Notes: generated by a model from the sequence alone, not told the origin. A DNA stretch of 64,000 nt from Anas platyrhynchos (GCF_047663525.1 NC_092589.1:27029001-27093000), one strand, 5' to 3'; positions 40,801-53,690 are shown, counted from the first letter of the stretch. Made by a program: numbers and translations.

Positions 40801-43800
40801 CTAATGTTTATACAATGAAGAAAACAAGCTACAAACTTACTGTAATGTATTTTACCCTTTCAAGTGGTCATGCTTATCAGCTTACTGCTCTCAAATCAGT
40901 TACAGTTCATAAGTCAAATTGTTGTCTAATAATGAACTTCATGTGATTTGTGTTTTTTTCCTCATTGTAGGTAAGCAAGTGAGAACCAAACTGTCGCAGG
41001 CCTTTAATCACTGGCTGAATGTTCCAGAAGATAAGATACAGGTACTCACTAATTATTTTTAAAGGGCTGTTATCTTTCTGCCAAGAATATCAATAGCATT
41101 GTTGTTAACGTGTTTAAGTCTTCTGATAATTTATGCTACATAATTTCCAAATATAACGTACAGCTTCGGCAAAATAACTAGTGCAAAGCTTTGGCTGTGG
41201 TGGAACACTAAAGAAACAATTTCCACAGTTTGTCTTGTGTAGAACAGTCACTGCTTTTCAAGTGTGCTCAACCTTTTGAGTTGTGGATGAGTAGTTGCTA
41301 TTGTTACCCGCTGTGGTTATTAACAATGAGTTTTCCATGACTTAAGAAAGAACCTCGATGGTTACCTTGTAAACTACACATAGTGATTGAGAATAAGCTC
41401 TTACTATTTTGATACAAGAACATCAAAGCCAGCAGTCAAGTGAACTTTATAAACCACTTGTTTTGGACTTCTGGATGGACTTCTTACACAGTATAGAGTC
41501 CTTACTCTCTATTGAGAAACATTTGACCAGGAATATTCTTTTTTTCCCCTGTTGGACAGATCTGTGCAAGATGTGTAGCTGTGTGTTTAAACACTGGCTT
41601 CTAAAATGTGAAATTCCTCTTCTGCTTCAACTATAGTTTTGCCAAACTGCTTATTTAGGGTGCAGAAGGTACTCTGTATCCAAGGTAATGTAAGTAATTA
41701 AAGTAACCAATTGTGGTGGTTGGTAGTGTTTCCGTTGTGTTTTTGTTTTGACACTTACCTGGTCCCTAGCTAATTTCATTAATAGGCAGGCCATTAGTGT
41801 TTGAAGAAGTCTTCTTTACAGTTGCTTGTGTGATACTTCATAGTCCTTGAGTAGCAAAATGGCTTAAGTAATTCAAACAGTGAAGGAAGAAGCTGCATTA
41901 GTCTCCTAGTAATCTTATTTTTTCCAGCCTTGTCCATTGTGATGGCTTCACCCTGATGGACAGCGAACTTCTACTACAACTGCTCTCACTCCTACCCTCC
42001 TCAAAAGGAAGAGGAAAAGAAATGCAATGGAAAAGGGCTTCAGGGCTGAGATCAGGACAGGAACATTGCTCACCAATTATCTGCACAGGCGAAACAGTCT
42101 CAATTTAGGGAGAATAACATAATTTATTGCCTGTTACTAACAGACTAGAGCAGTGAGAAACTAAAAGCAAACTAAAATAACCTTCTCCCCACCCCCCATC
42201 CATCTTCTACCTCCTCCTGAGTGGCACAGGGGAATGGGGGTTGTGGTCAGTCCATAACACTTAATCATCTGCCGCTCCTTCGTGGTCCCTCTCTTCCCCT
42301 GCTCCCCGTGGGGTCCCTCCCATGGATGCCATCCTTCCCGAACTGAGCCTGCAGGGGCTGCCCACAGGCAGCAGCTCTTCAGGAACTGCTCCCACACGGC
42401 TTCGTCCCACGGGGTCCATCCCCCAGGAGCAAACTGCTCCAGCACGGGTCCCCCACAGGTGGGGGCAGCTCCCCCCAGACCCCCTGCTCCTGCGTGGGCT
42501 CCTCTCCACGGGCTGCAGCTCCGGCCCGGGGCCTGCTCCTGCGGGGGCTCTCCTTGGGCCGCAGCCTCCTCCAGGCCACAGCCACCTGCTCCACCGGGGG
42601 CTCCTCCACCCACTGGGGGGCTGCAGCGTGGAGATCTGCTCCATGTGGGACCCATGGGCTGCAGGGGGACAGCCTGCTCCACCAGGGGCCTCTCCACAGG
42701 CCGCAGGGGAACTGCTGCTGCCTGCCTGCAGCACCTCCTGCCCTCCTGCTGCACCGACCTTGGGGTCTGCAGGGTTGCTTTTCACTCCTCACTTCCAGCT
42801 GCTGTTGCATGGCAGTTTTTTCCCTTTCTTAAATCTGTTCTGCCATAAGCACAAGCAGCATCATTTGTTGGCTCAGCTGTTATTGAATCCCTTTTGGAGC
42901 CAGCTGGAGCTGGCTCTTACCTACCATAGGGCAGGTCCTTGGCACTTCTCAGAGGCCACCCCTGCAGCCCTCCTGCTGCCAAGCCCTTGTCACACAAACC
43001 CAATCTATCCATATAACTCTTTAGCCAGATTTATTCTGGTTTCCACCTAGACAAATGTATTATAGCAACCTGTGTACTTGTATGCATGGCTTTAGTCAGA
43101 AATCATAGATCAAAATTCAAATTAGCAGGAATCTCTGGTCGTTATCCAGGTCAAACCTGCTCTAAGAAGGACTTGTTCCATAGCTGCTTCAGGCTTCTGA
43201 GAGCCTTGCTGAGTCTTGAAAATCTGACTCTGCAGCCTCTCAGGGCACCTTTTCCAGTGCTGAATCCCTTTCATGATAAGTTTTTCCATTATGGCCTACT
43301 GGAATCTCTTGCACTGCAGTCTGCAGTTATAGCCTCTTACCCTTTTGCTGAGCACCGGTGATGATGAGTGTCTGTTGTTTTTCTAGCACCATAGATAATT
43401 AAAGCTGCAGTACCATGGTGTGAACAGAAGTAACCAGTTCTACCTGTCACTTGTAAACAGGTAGTCATGTAACCATTATTGAAAATTTAGACCACTTGTT
43501 TTAGTTATCTTTATGAAGAAAACTGATGCTTTAATGTTTGTTTTACCACTTAAATGGTTTGTGATTCTCTAAATAACCTCAGGATGAAAACAAGACCCTG
43601 TCATCTTTGACTCTTGCTGAAATCGTTAGTGCTTTTGTCTATAATTGTACTCATTTTAATAATGTAAGGCTGTTGAAGTCAGGGTGACTGCATGTCCTCT
43701 TTGACATCTCTTGTACTTTAAGTCTTTCCAGTTGTCTAGCAGCTTGATTCCCTTCCAGTTACTTGTATTCTATTAAAAATCTGAATTTTGATATTGTTTA

Positions 43801-46321
43801 TCTAGCTGAATACAGTTGAGGCTACTGTTGCTTGGTAGTTAGTTTTACTACAGGCTACCATTACTTTACTATTTTCTCAGCCACGTGGTCTCTTTTCTAC
43901 CTCCTGCATCCTTTAGTGCATTTTATGTTGCACTGAGACACATCAGCTTTTTGAGTTAGAGAATACAGCACCTGTCAGATTGACTTTCTTCTAAGACAGC
44001 ACTGAAATGGCCTGGCACAGGGCCAAGTAAAACTTAAAGCTGTTGCAGGTAAGAAGGTACAGAAATCTGGGTGTTGAAAGTGGTATTGCAGCGGTCACAG
44101 ATTAGATGGGCTTGGGCTGTAAGAAAGCATAGGGCTCTGTGTTGGTCTTCTGCTTTCATTATGAAGAGCAGTCTTACTCATTTCCTCAGGCATTTCCTGA
44201 TATCTTCTAGAAAATAAGCTTTTTCTGCTGTCTAAACTTCTTCCTGCCTCACTTCCAACCTTAAAGCATTTCTGACACTGCTTTTCCTTATGAAAGTTAA
44301 CAACTCAAACAGTTATGAAGCGCTATTTAAGTTACTTCAGTTCAACCTTAAATGTCTAGAAGCTCCAGAAGTTCACAGAACTGAAAGCAATATGAAATAT
44401 GCTAACAAGAAATGCTAGAGTAGGCTCATCCAATGAATTCATAGGGAAACTTTTCTGATAGTACTGAAAATGACATAATGGACTAAACCAATATTCAGAA
44501 AAATAGGCATTGCAAAATTGCTTTTTATAATTACTCTATCCTTTATGATTTTAAAGTTAGTGGGCAGCAATGTACCTTTACAGGTCAAAGTAGTCCTCAA
44601 TTCTAAGTCCTAGATGAGTCATTAGTGCTCAAGTAGCTTGTTCTTACAGTTGTTATCTTGGGCAAACAAACAATTTGACTGCAGGATTTCAGTTTAAAAA
44701 CCTTTAGGGACAGTGGTCACTGAACACTAGGTGGCTTGCTGCTGAAGAAATGCTTGCAGCAGCAAAGTCCCTCTTAGTGCTTCCTAGAGCACCCACCAAG
44801 TACAAACACACTAGCTGTGTGCTACTATTTAATGATGGCCTTAATGGTTTTTAGAAGCAGTTGTTCTGATGAGTGCTTGAGTGCAGTGCTTGTTGCTAGC
44901 AAGTATGACTGGCTCAGTAGCTTCAAAATGATGTCTTTTGTCACATGTTTTTGCAATGAGTTTATACCATATGCAGTTTTACATGCCTAAACTTACTTCC
45001 ATTTAAGCAGGTGCTGAACATACCTGTTCCTTGCATAGGAGTTCTGCAATGAAAACCATAGACAGGCTTCAAGTTCTTGAAGTGTCCTGATTTGGAACTG
45101 TTAGGGCTTACTGTTTGTTGCATATAGCCAGCCCCGAGCTTGATGTTGTGAACAGCTTGAGTATAATAAGCTGCATATCTCAAATTAGTAAACCTAGACT
45201 TGTCACAACATCATGCTTCTTCTTTGCTCTATTTGTGTTTCTAATATGTCACTGCATGGCTGCTAGACCATGGCCTATTTTAGGACTGTAGCAACAATAG
45301 AGTGGAGTAGGTCCATGGAAACACTTTGGGGAATACATTCACATAGTGGCTTCTGTGATCAGATTCGGTGGTTCAGGACTAAATGGTGAACTGGATGATT
45401 AAGTGAATCATAAAACTAATAGTAAGAACAAGTGGTCTAATGGGGAGCGTTGGTGACAAAGAATATCATGCTTTAAAAGTTTTCCTATTGTAAATAAAAT
45501 CTCTCAAAACTGGAGGTTAAGTTGCAGTGGGAGATAATAATTTTCTCTTCTTGTAATAGGTTATCATTGAAGTGACGGAGATGTTGCACAATGCAAGCCT
45601 GCTTGTGGATGATATTGAAGATAACTCAAAGCTACGGCGGGGCTTTCCAGTGGCTCACAGTATCTATGGAATTCCATCAGTAATCAACTGTGCTAATTAT
45701 GTGTATTTCCTTGGCTTAGAGAAGGTTTTAACCCTTGATCACCCAGATGCTGTTAAAGTTTTTACCCGTCAGCTGCTGGAACTCCATAAAGGTCAAGGCC
45801 TGGATATTTACTGGAGGGATACTTACACCTGTCCTACAGAAGCTGAATACAAAGCTATGGTGCTACAAAAGACAGGTGGTCTCTTTGGATTGGCTGTAGG
45901 CCTCATGCAGCTCTTCTCAAATTATAAAGAAGACTTAAAACCACTTCTTAACACACTCGGTCTCTTCTTCCAGATAAGAGATGACTATGCCAACTTGCAC
46001 TCCAAAGAATATAGTGAAAACAAGAGTTTTTGTGAAGACTTAACTGAGGGCAAGTTCTCATTCCCAACCATTCATGCCATTTGGTCAAAACCTGAAAGTA
46101 CTCAGGTGCAAAACATTTTACGCCAAAGGACAGAAAACATAGATATAAAAAAATACTGTGTGCATTACCTTGAAAATGTGGGTTCATTTGAGTACACTCG
46201 AAATACGTTAAAGGAGCTTGAATCTGAAGCCTATAAACAAATTGAATCACTAGGGGGAAACCCTGAGCTTGTAGCACTAGTTGAACAGCTGAGCAAAATG
46301 TTCAAAGAAACTGAAAATTAA
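31770..46321 (+). CDS. GGPS1: Geranylgeranyl diphosphate synthase 1, complete coding region over three exons
   Basis: The coding parts are 31770-31836, 40971-41041 and 45560-46321 (phases 1 and 0 at the junctions), joining to 299 codons plus TAA; the human enzyme has 300. The enzyme adds isopentenyl diphosphate to farnesyl diphosphate to make GGPP, used to prenylate Rho, Rac and Rab proteins. It is cytosolic, and the human enzyme is a hexamer. Seen in the product: N-terminal GKQVR substrate loop (about residues 23-27), first Asp-rich motif DDIED (63-67), basic RRG just after it, GQG and FQIRDDYAN, with the second metal site DDYAN at about 187-191, then CEDLTEGKFSFP. It is an all-helical trans-prenyltransferase with no signal peptide or CaaX tail. 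The start ATG at 31770 gives an N-terminus one residue shorter than the mammalian protein. Met54 in the last exon would give a 246-residue form, the length of the short human isoform. The first coding intron has a GC donor. Confidence 0.97.
35460..36950 (+). mobile_element. CR1 LINE fragment: ORF1 remnant and ORF2 endonuclease part
   Basis: Best-supported part is 36320-36950, which reads as a decayed CR1 ORF2 start: a KCLYANA-like segment (about 36325-36350), then the endonuclease stretch GACACTACAGTGGGT...GGCCATCTGATCAGGAAGAA (about 36595-36640), then the GACTT...GATAT...GCAGGGCA...GGTTTCTGGAATGCAT run (to about 36780) and GCAGTGACC..GATGGTGGAATTCAGGAT (about 36875-36908). Upstream, CTCATGGCTTCTGGCACCAG (about 35510-35530) resembles the CR1 ORF1 region. 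Many stops and indels; not functional. The reverse transcriptase and the 3' tail are absent here, the opposite of the usual 5'-truncated CR1 copy. Confidence 0.65.
38380..38560 (+). other. Candidate alternative coding exon inside GGPS1 intron 2
   Basis: 181 bases are bounded by a good acceptor (TTCTTTTTCTTTAATAG ending at 38379) and a good donor (CTCC|GTAAGT). The frame starting at the first base is open for all 60 codons in AT-rich DNA. It ends one base into a codon, so it splices in phase to GGPS1 exon 3: C joined to GT gives Arg, then KQVRTKL as in the normal protein. The encoded peptide (containing NSPFGLHAGSYVPHDEIKL) matches no family I know. It has no in-frame ATG. If it were included after the normal exon 2 it would give a TAG within four codons. 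So it could be a real alternative 5' coding exon, a regulatory 'poison' exon, or chance. Confidence 0.4.
40971..41041 (+). CDS. GGPS1: GGPS1 exon 3
   Basis: 71 bases completing Gly23 and encoding KQVRTKLSQAFNHWLNVPED and following to Gln46. The donor is ACAG|GTACTC. Skipping this exon would join phase 1 to phase 0 and produce a stop within a few codons. Confidence 0.95.
41042..45559 (+). other. GGPS1: GGPS1 intron 3
   Basis: 4518-base GT-AG intron ending TTCTTGTAATAG. It holds the solo LTR at 41938-43007; outside that I recognise no gene or repeat. Confidence 0.85.
41938..43007 (-). mobile_element. Solo LTR of an avian ERVL-type endogenous retrovirus
   Basis: About 1070 bases, flanked on both sides by the 5-base direct repeat TCCAT (41933-41937 and 43008-43012), consistent with retroviral target-site duplication. 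The left end is TGTGATGG; the right end is CTA where CA is expected, so one terminal base has changed. The centre (42230-42780) is GC-rich with degenerate repeats built on GGGCTGCAG/GCTCCTGC words, and the right part (about 42800-43000) has the AAATCTGTT, GTTGGCTCAGC and AAACCCAAT words that I recall from a common avian LTR family, here in reverse orientation. There is no gag, pol or env beside it. Open frames inside it are chance products of the GC-rich repeats. Confidence 0.75.
45560..46321 (+). CDS. GGPS1: GGPS1 exon 4: catalytic core and stop
   Basis: Starts after TTGTAATAG with VIIEVTEM and encodes residues 47-299, including both Asp-rich motifs. The stop TAA is at 46319-46321. An in-frame ATG at 45581 (Met54) lies nine residues before DDIED. 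Confidence 0.97.
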   Translation, partial: VIIEVTEMLHNASLLVDDIEDNSKLRRGFPVAHSIYGIPSVINCANYVYFLGLEKVLTLDHPDAVKVFTRQLLELHKGQGLDIYWRDTYTCPTEAEYKAMVLQKTGGLFGLAVGLMQLFSNYKEDLKPLLNTLGLFFQIRDDYANLHSKEYSENKSFCEDLTEGKFSFPTIHAIWSKPESTQVQNILRQRTENIDIKKYCVHYLENVGSFEYTRNTLKELESEAYKQIESLGGNPELVALVEQLSKMFKETEN

Positions 46322-49300
46322 TAAATTTATCTCTTGGGGGGTGAATGGAAGCTTTGTAAAATGGGAAAATAACTAGATTATCTGAAAGGTGCGATAATCA
46401 GTCTCACTTAAAACTACTTGTGTTGCCACATTACAGAAATTACTGTTGAAACCAATTTGGCCTCTGAGTATTGTGATATATCCTATCATCTATATGGTCT
46501 TAATTGTAACTGCTTGCAGATGGCTTTGTTAAAGCATATGTACTACAGCTGAAACAAGCCATGAATCTGTGTGATCTTTACACAATCATTGGTGTTACTT
46601 CAGCCCTGGAACTCTCATAGGGTATGGTGCATATTCAACCAGGCTACTGTAGGTTTCTGCCTGAAGTTCCATATTAAATTAAATCTGATTAACCTGAGTG
46701 GCTTGTGTGTTTTTAAGCAATGCTCTAGTAAACCAAAATTTGCAATGTTAAATAACAAAAGATACTTGCAACCAGAATGCATGTACAAGTGTTGCATTGT
46801 AAATGTAAGCTACAATTGTGAAGATCAGATGGATCTTCATTTAATCCTAATGTGAACATCCTGTACAGTGTCTGAGGATACTTCCAGGGGAATACAAATT
46901 GTGGAAAATGTTTTTTTATCCAAGTGAGACTAATGTTTAGACTGAACTGTTAGCTTTATAGAGACTTCTGCTTAACTTAGGGAGAATGTTCTGTCACATC
47001 AGAAAAGCATGAATTTGCCACTGGTTCCAGCTCTGCTGTGAATAGCTTTGATTGCCTGGCTTTAGGTTTTTAAGCTGTCAAATATTTTGTAGCCTGGGAC
47101 TTAAATCTATGCATTAGATCTCAAGCATGTAGCTGCAAATAGCAACATAGTAAGGTGCTATTAGGAATGGTATGAGATTTCACAGCAGGTAACTTTAAGA
47201 CACTGATTGGTGCAGGTCTCTGTGATCTCTGCTTTTAATTGAGGGGGGTTCTCCAGGAGTTAATTCATAATTCATGCCACATCTATGTTCTGATTTTGTA
47301 TCAGGAGGCATGTTATAGGTCTCTCTGTAGGGACAAATTCTGTAACTTTTGGCTAAGACAAAGTATGGTATTTTGTTTTATAAGATATAATAATCAGTTT
47401 TGTAAATTGCTTAAATGTTGGTTTTGAGATGATGTACACAGGCATGCATGCATTGAACTGAGAACTAGGTTAGAGGGGTGGCCTGGTAAGTGACAAAAAT
47501 CTCTGCTTGTGTGTGTGCACGCATACGGAAATGTTTGTTTCTTGGCTGGGCTGGCTTTAACCATAACCAGGTTCAGTTTCTTTAGTCTTCACAGCCATAT
47601 GTGGTTTTGCTCTGATGTAGGTTCGGATCAGAGGTGGGACTGATGCTATCAGCAGTGTCTTCAAGCTGATAACACACTCTCAGAAGAAATGGCCAGAGGT
47701 ACTTGGCTTCTAACAGCTGAAGAGTAGTTCTGTGTGTGTGTTCACTTACTCTACCTGGAAAACAGGGAGAGTCATTACCTCAACCCAACTAACTGAATAA
47801 GGCTGCTATAACATCTTCCTTCGGCAAGCCTTGGGAGTCTTCCAAGAGTGATCAAGAAAAAATTCAGGATGACTGCTTTTAGTCAGAGACATTACGTAGG
47901 TATAGCTGATAGCTTATTCATTTTATCTGCGTGCTGAGGAGGGATCTCTCTGCCCTATGATTAAGCACAGAAAGTAGCCTTTTCACTGAGTGGGCCTGGT
48001 TGCCAGGATTGACTAGCTTAAATTTGAAGGGTATCTTTTATTTAATGTTAATGACAGTGACTGTATTTCCTTTCTTAATTTGTAGTGCTTAGTAGTAAGC
48101 CTGTACATTCCTAGTATTTTATGGAAAAATACCATCTGCAGCAAAGTGCAATGCTTATTTTGTGCCATGTCTTAGGAGTTTCTAAGCACTGTTGCAACAG
48201 TGCTTAGTGATGTTGAATGATGGAGAGAAGAAAAAACATTGTCAGGAGAATCTCCTAGCCTTACTGTGTAAGATGTCTTTCTGCTGACTAGGATATTATG
48301 ACTATGTACAGTGCAAAGTGCACTTAGTGCCATTTCATTTTGTTCAGTTGCTGGATGTAAATAGTTGTATAATCAAACTTCCTTGATGAAGTAGGGTTTT
48401 TTTATTTTAAAACTTTTTTTCTACCATCTGAGATTTCTGCTGTGTAGTCAGTTCTTTGGTTTATTCTGGCAACTCCTCCCAGTATTTAATACTGTATCTT
48501 GCCAAAACATGCATCCATTAACTTAAGAGCAGGTACACTGGAAGCTTTCCAGCTCTGGGCCCTTTAAACCACAAGATAAGAAAAGTACCCCCAAAAAGGC
48601 AGCTGGACCAACAAGAAACCATGCAGCTCTGTCTTGCTGTTCTGCCTGGTATTTTGATACCAGACTTTCGATGCCAGTAGTTACAGCATTTTCTGACGGT
48701 GTATCTTAACAATACTCCACTCCTGAGCACTTTGCTTTTCATTTTGGCTAGAATAAATCAAAACCTTTCAGGATTTTTCTTAATGTATTCAGAAGCTGGA
48801 AAGGCCAGACTCTTTCCCTTGCATTTCATAAGCCAGTAAAGCATCATTAAGCATAGTCTAGGCAGATTTTATATTTTGGTGCCAGAAGAGATGCTGTATC
48901 CTCATCTATATTCTCCAGCATTGGCCCTGGTACAAGCTCCTAGTGTTCAGCCATGTTAGGTAAATAACTTCCTTGAAGCTGCATGAGTTGTCTTTGGCTG
49001 CAGAATTCATTTAGCTGTGTCAGTGCATTTCTCAGGGGTCGGATGTCACATCTGTCTTTGCCTCTTACATGGTCAACGTTACCTGCATCAATTGTAATGA
49101 ACGTGGTATCTCTTCAGGACCTCCCTGAGGAGACAAGCTTGTCTTCTGCCTTTCCCTTTGAGCTCAGGCTGCTCCATGAACCCACTAAGAGCAACTTTGT
49201 ACGCATCAGCCAGCTGCTGACACAACCTCTCATTTCCACACTGAGCCTCAAAGCTGAATATTGAAACTTTGAGTACCTCAGCGAAGTTTCTTTCTGTAAG

Positions 49301-51880
49301 TCTCACATTGTTTCAGTGACTGAACTGAGAAGTTCAGCAGCCAGGGAAGCTCTCTCTGTACTCTGCTTCAAGACTGCGCTACTCTGGAGATGCCTACAGC
49401 TAATGTGACTCCTAGTAAAGCAACCTTGTAATTACTGTTTGTGGGAAAGATGCAAACTCTTACCTCTAGGTAAATGTGTGAAGGCTACTGTGTGGACTCA
49501 TTCCTGTGAGACAGTAAAAATACTTTGAAATGTGTGGTCTTTGGGCATTATTATTTTCCTTTCCCTCAGAAGCCATCAAGAGTATCGAGAGAGTTTCATA
49601 GTTGAGTGCAGAAGGTATGGTGTGATGGGCATGGTATCTGCTCCTGTTCATGAACAGAACGTGAAGGAGGTCTGGCATGGTCTCTGTGAACATTGCAGTG
49701 TTTTTTTTAAATGCAACCCTATGAAAATCTCTTATGCTCATTATAAATACACACAGAGATTAAGCATCTCCAGTAACTTCAGTTACTAATAAAGCTTTTT
49801 CTGATAACCTCTGATGCTAATTTTTCTTCTACATCAGTATGTTGAGTGAAGTGCATGTTCCACAGAAATGAGCTGTTTTCACATTTTGTGGTTAGTGTAA
49901 GTAGTGATCTAGTTCAGGCTATAGAAATAGGACTATTTAGGAGCACTCTTAAATGTTATCTTTCACAATTCACATCTAACCCTAACCCACTTAATTAGCT
50001 ACCCTTTTAATACTTTTATTTTCTTAAATTAAGGTTTCATGTTAGCTTAGTATATGTATTTTTTGGTAAGAAGCTAAGCTTCACCATTCTACAAGAGGTC
50101 AAAGATGCTATAAGGAAGATCTTATAAAATTGCAGCATACCTCACAGGTCACAAAGAAATGACCATACAAGGTGAAAGCTATCCCTTTTCCATTTGATAA
50201 ACCTTTCTTCTGCACTTTCATGCAAATGTTCCTAAGTTCACCCTTGAAGCCCAAATGGCATTTTCTCTACTTAATTGGACTTGCTGTCAGGGAGGCCCAC
50301 GCAGTAGGTGTTCAAATGAACTTCAGCAAACATTTTCTTCTACTTGTGTTCTGCTGTGCTAGAAGTGCTATGCTACTTCATGATCCTCTAGTCTTCATGC
50401 TTTACCAAGGGCTCCTATTCTTCACTGTTTACTCTCTGTAAAAGACAGACAAACGCTGACCCCACAACCCATACAACCCATCATTCACTGCAGAACCAGT
50501 GCTTTAGAATCTACTCTTTCCCAAATTTTTTCTACAGCAAAGAGATACCTTTTCTATTTAGTTAAAACATGTAGTTGCTGTTATGTATGCTCACCAGTAT
50601 TCTCCTGTAAGTCTGTTTCTCGGAAATTCTTATCTACATTCCCCTGTTGCTGTAATTATGATAGAAATGCTACCTTGCACTGTGCTATACACAAATCTAG
50701 TTCCTTCTTCCAGCCTGGCTCTAAAAAGGACTTTATTAATGAGAAGTGAGGAAAAGCTTAATCTGCAAAGCAAACATGAGTTCATGTAAAACAGAGTGGG
50801 AGGAATGAGATGGCAAGAGAAATTAATTAGAAATGGTAGAGGTCGGGATCTGATAAATATCAGATTTAATACTTAATATTGTTAAGTGAGTCTGTAATTT
50901 GAGATGTGATAGTTATTACTGATGTGATTAGCAGCTGATGTGTGTGCAGACATGAGCTTTTAAAGCTAGCAGTAAAAGGCCTTACAACTGTAACCTAGCT
51001 TGTTAGACTTTGTATTCCGTCTTTTCCAAGTTTACTTTCCCCAGTGATTTATCCACAGCTTTAGTTCTGCATTTTTATTTGCCTTCCACAAACAAAGACT
51101 TACATTTAGGGTGTGGAAAATATACATTGATATTTCTAAAACTGTTCATGGCAGTGGGAAAGAAGCAGTATTTCTTTAAGCCTTCACCTCAGTGGTTGAT
51201 TTTGCTACGTAAGAAGTACCTAAATGCCTTTGTATGCTGTGGAAATTTCCTATGTTAATGGCTTCTTCCCCCAGTTTTTGTTGAAATGCTAACATTATGG
51301 TGTAAAAGCATGAGTTTGTGTATATTTTCCCACCTTTTTATATAAAAATTGATTCAAAATCAAATGTCTCTAGCGCTGAATTGAGCCAGGCTTTTATTCA
51401 CATACAAGAGCTATATGGGCATCTGTTGCTCCTAGTTCTGTCTTAATCTCATCATGTTACGTTTCAGGTTTGATATTTACTATGCTCTTTGTATTATTTG
51501 CTCAGTACTTGCATTGTAATTCTCTTCCTTCCTCAGCTATATTTCTGGGTTGCTACTAATGCCATAGCACACACAATACCATCAAACTCCTTTTTGGTCC
51601 TGGACAAAATAGTCTGGTTTGCTCCTACTTTATATCTTGGCTCATCCTATGCCATTACAAAAGTAATCCAAGATTTTCTGCAATCTTGAAATGGAAGAAA
51701 CTTTTTTTTTTTTCCAAGAAGCTAAAGCATTTAACATTTTATGTTGCCATTTTCCATGTAGTTGGACCTTCTTTACCTCTCCTAACTGTTTGCCTTTAAC
51801 ACTTACTTTGCTTTTGTGGTATCACTCATTATAGGCCTTTTCATGAAAGTTTAACTTGCTAACCAGGGAGAAGAGGATTT

Positions 51881-51908
51881 TTGTGTGTGTGTGTGTATGT
51901 GTGTGTGT
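51881..51908. repeat. (TG)n microsatellite
   Basis: About 13 TG units with one TA interruption, followed by T-rich sequence. Confidence 0.9.
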
Positions 51909-53684
51909 TTTGTTTTTGTTTTTTTGGTCTGGGTTAATGAATTATTCTACTCAGCAAAAGCCTGATGAATGCCAAAGCTGGCAGGTGGATGAGGCAGAAG
52001 CAGAGCCAAGGGAAGGATTTGAGAGAATAAGAATACCCATTTTAGGCTCCTGAGGCTGCCTCATGTAATTTCACCTTGTTTTACAGCTCTCATTCACTTT
52101 GTTAGGGAAAGAAAAAAAATGCATTCAGTTTTCCTGAGCTTCCCTTTTTACTTTCCAAATGTAATGCAAGAGATACTAGAGTTATAAATGACTTACTCCG
52201 ATTGTTATGTAAATAACTTGCATAATTACTTGCATATATTATTATAGTACAGATAAAACAAAGGGTACATTGTTTCCCTAGCTTCAGGAATAGAAAAATT
52301 GTTAGAAAATTACAGTAATTGAACAATCTGTTACATGCTGACATGATTTGATCATTACCTCACTTTAGCATCCTTCCTGGATGGCTTCTATTAGACCTCA
52401 CCACTGGCATTCACCTTTTCTACAGCAGTTTCTTTTAAATGACTTCAGAAGGCAACTTGGTGAGGAGGTAACAAAATAAATCATTGTTTTGATGCCCACT
52501 TACTGGCTTTTATTTATTTTTTTTAAATAACAGAGTAAATCTAAGTGCATATGTTTTTCTTTACTAGCTACATGTACGCATTCACGCTTGTCACTGAGGC
52601 TAGTGGTTCAGCTGGTGTGGCTGGGAATAATCCATGATTCATGAATCCACTTCCATTCAAGTGTATGACCTGCAAAGTTTATAATTAGGCATTTGCTGAG
52701 CAATTCAGTTTACTGCAGCATAGAGAGCCATGGGAGATAACTCCCAAGAAGGCTTAACATGACACTTCCAGGGACAGTGCTACACAACCTATGTGAGTAA
52801 CTCTGATGTGAAGAGAAATCCTAGATAATTTTCTGCTCAAAAACAATCTGTGAAAATCCTCTTCACTCCCTTGGAAATGTGAATTACATGATATGGTGCC
52901 AGTTAGCACATGTATCTCCTCTGGATCACAGTGGATTATTTTCACTCTTCATAAAGTTTCAGTTGTTATTTCTGGACCATATGGTAGAAGTTGCTTAATG
53001 ATTAAAGTAATAATTGAAGTCCATAAAAAAGGGGGGTGGGGGGAAAGAAAAATGATAAACTCTTTTTTTGTGCTGTTTTGAAATGCATATAAAAGATGGC
53101 CTGTTGTCTTGCTGTAGTCTAGCATATGTTAGCCTGCAGTGAACTTCTGTTAGCTGAGGGAGGCACGACAACTCTGCATCGACTTCAGTTATTAAGCACT
53201 CAGGCGCATGTGGCATCAAGGCCCTGTGAACAAATCAAAGGGAGAAAAATGAAAGTGCTTGCAAAGAAGAAACACAAAGTTATTTAAAAATAGAACTTCA
53301 GGTAATTGTGAAGTTAATGGACAGAGACGTAGAACTAAAGCCACGGAAAACTGTGGGAGTTAACTGAAGAACCTATTGCTACTTACGTTCTTTTTGCGGG
53401 TAGGATGGGACAGTGCTACACAGCCTGATGTGAAAACACCATTAAAAAGTAAAACACGGTAAAAACGTTTTGAAGGAATTGTCATTGCTATTCCCAGAAA
53501 TGTAAAAAGTGTGCTTTAAACCCATTTTCTTGCATTTCAAGTCAACCAAAGTGAATGTTAAAGAAATTGTGAAGAAAGATCTTTTACTTAGGCACTTATA
53601 AAATGCGGAGCTTGTACGTCTAGTAAAAGGTGAAAATGTTACATTGGTCTGGTTGTTTTATTTGCATTGTCCTGTTGCTGATCA

Positions 53685-53690
53685 AATAAA
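53685..53690 (+). terminator. GGPS1: Candidate distal polyadenylation signal (AATAAA)
   Basis: Canonical hexamer with a GT-rich downstream element about 20-35 bases later. It could end a long GGPS1 3' UTR (about 7.4 kb) or be unused; the nearer hexamers are alternatives. Confidence 0.25.

Larger units (their letters stand above)
31837..40970 (+). other. GGPS1: GGPS1 intron 2 (GC-AG type)
   Basis: 9134 bases from the GC donor to the acceptor TTCCTCATTGTAG. It contains a CR1 fragment (about 35460-36950) and an unassigned exon-like segment (38380-38560). I see nothing else with coding character. Short T or A runs are the only other simple sequence. Confidence 0.85.

Noticed and set aside
42161..43050. 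Overlapping open frames of 110-240 codons on both strands
   Set aside because: They lie within the GC-rich repeats of the solo LTR, run in several frames at once and show no retroviral or other domain.
49976..49990. Telomere-like CTAACCCTAACCC
   Set aside because: Only two repeat units, so no basis for calling an interstitial telomere.
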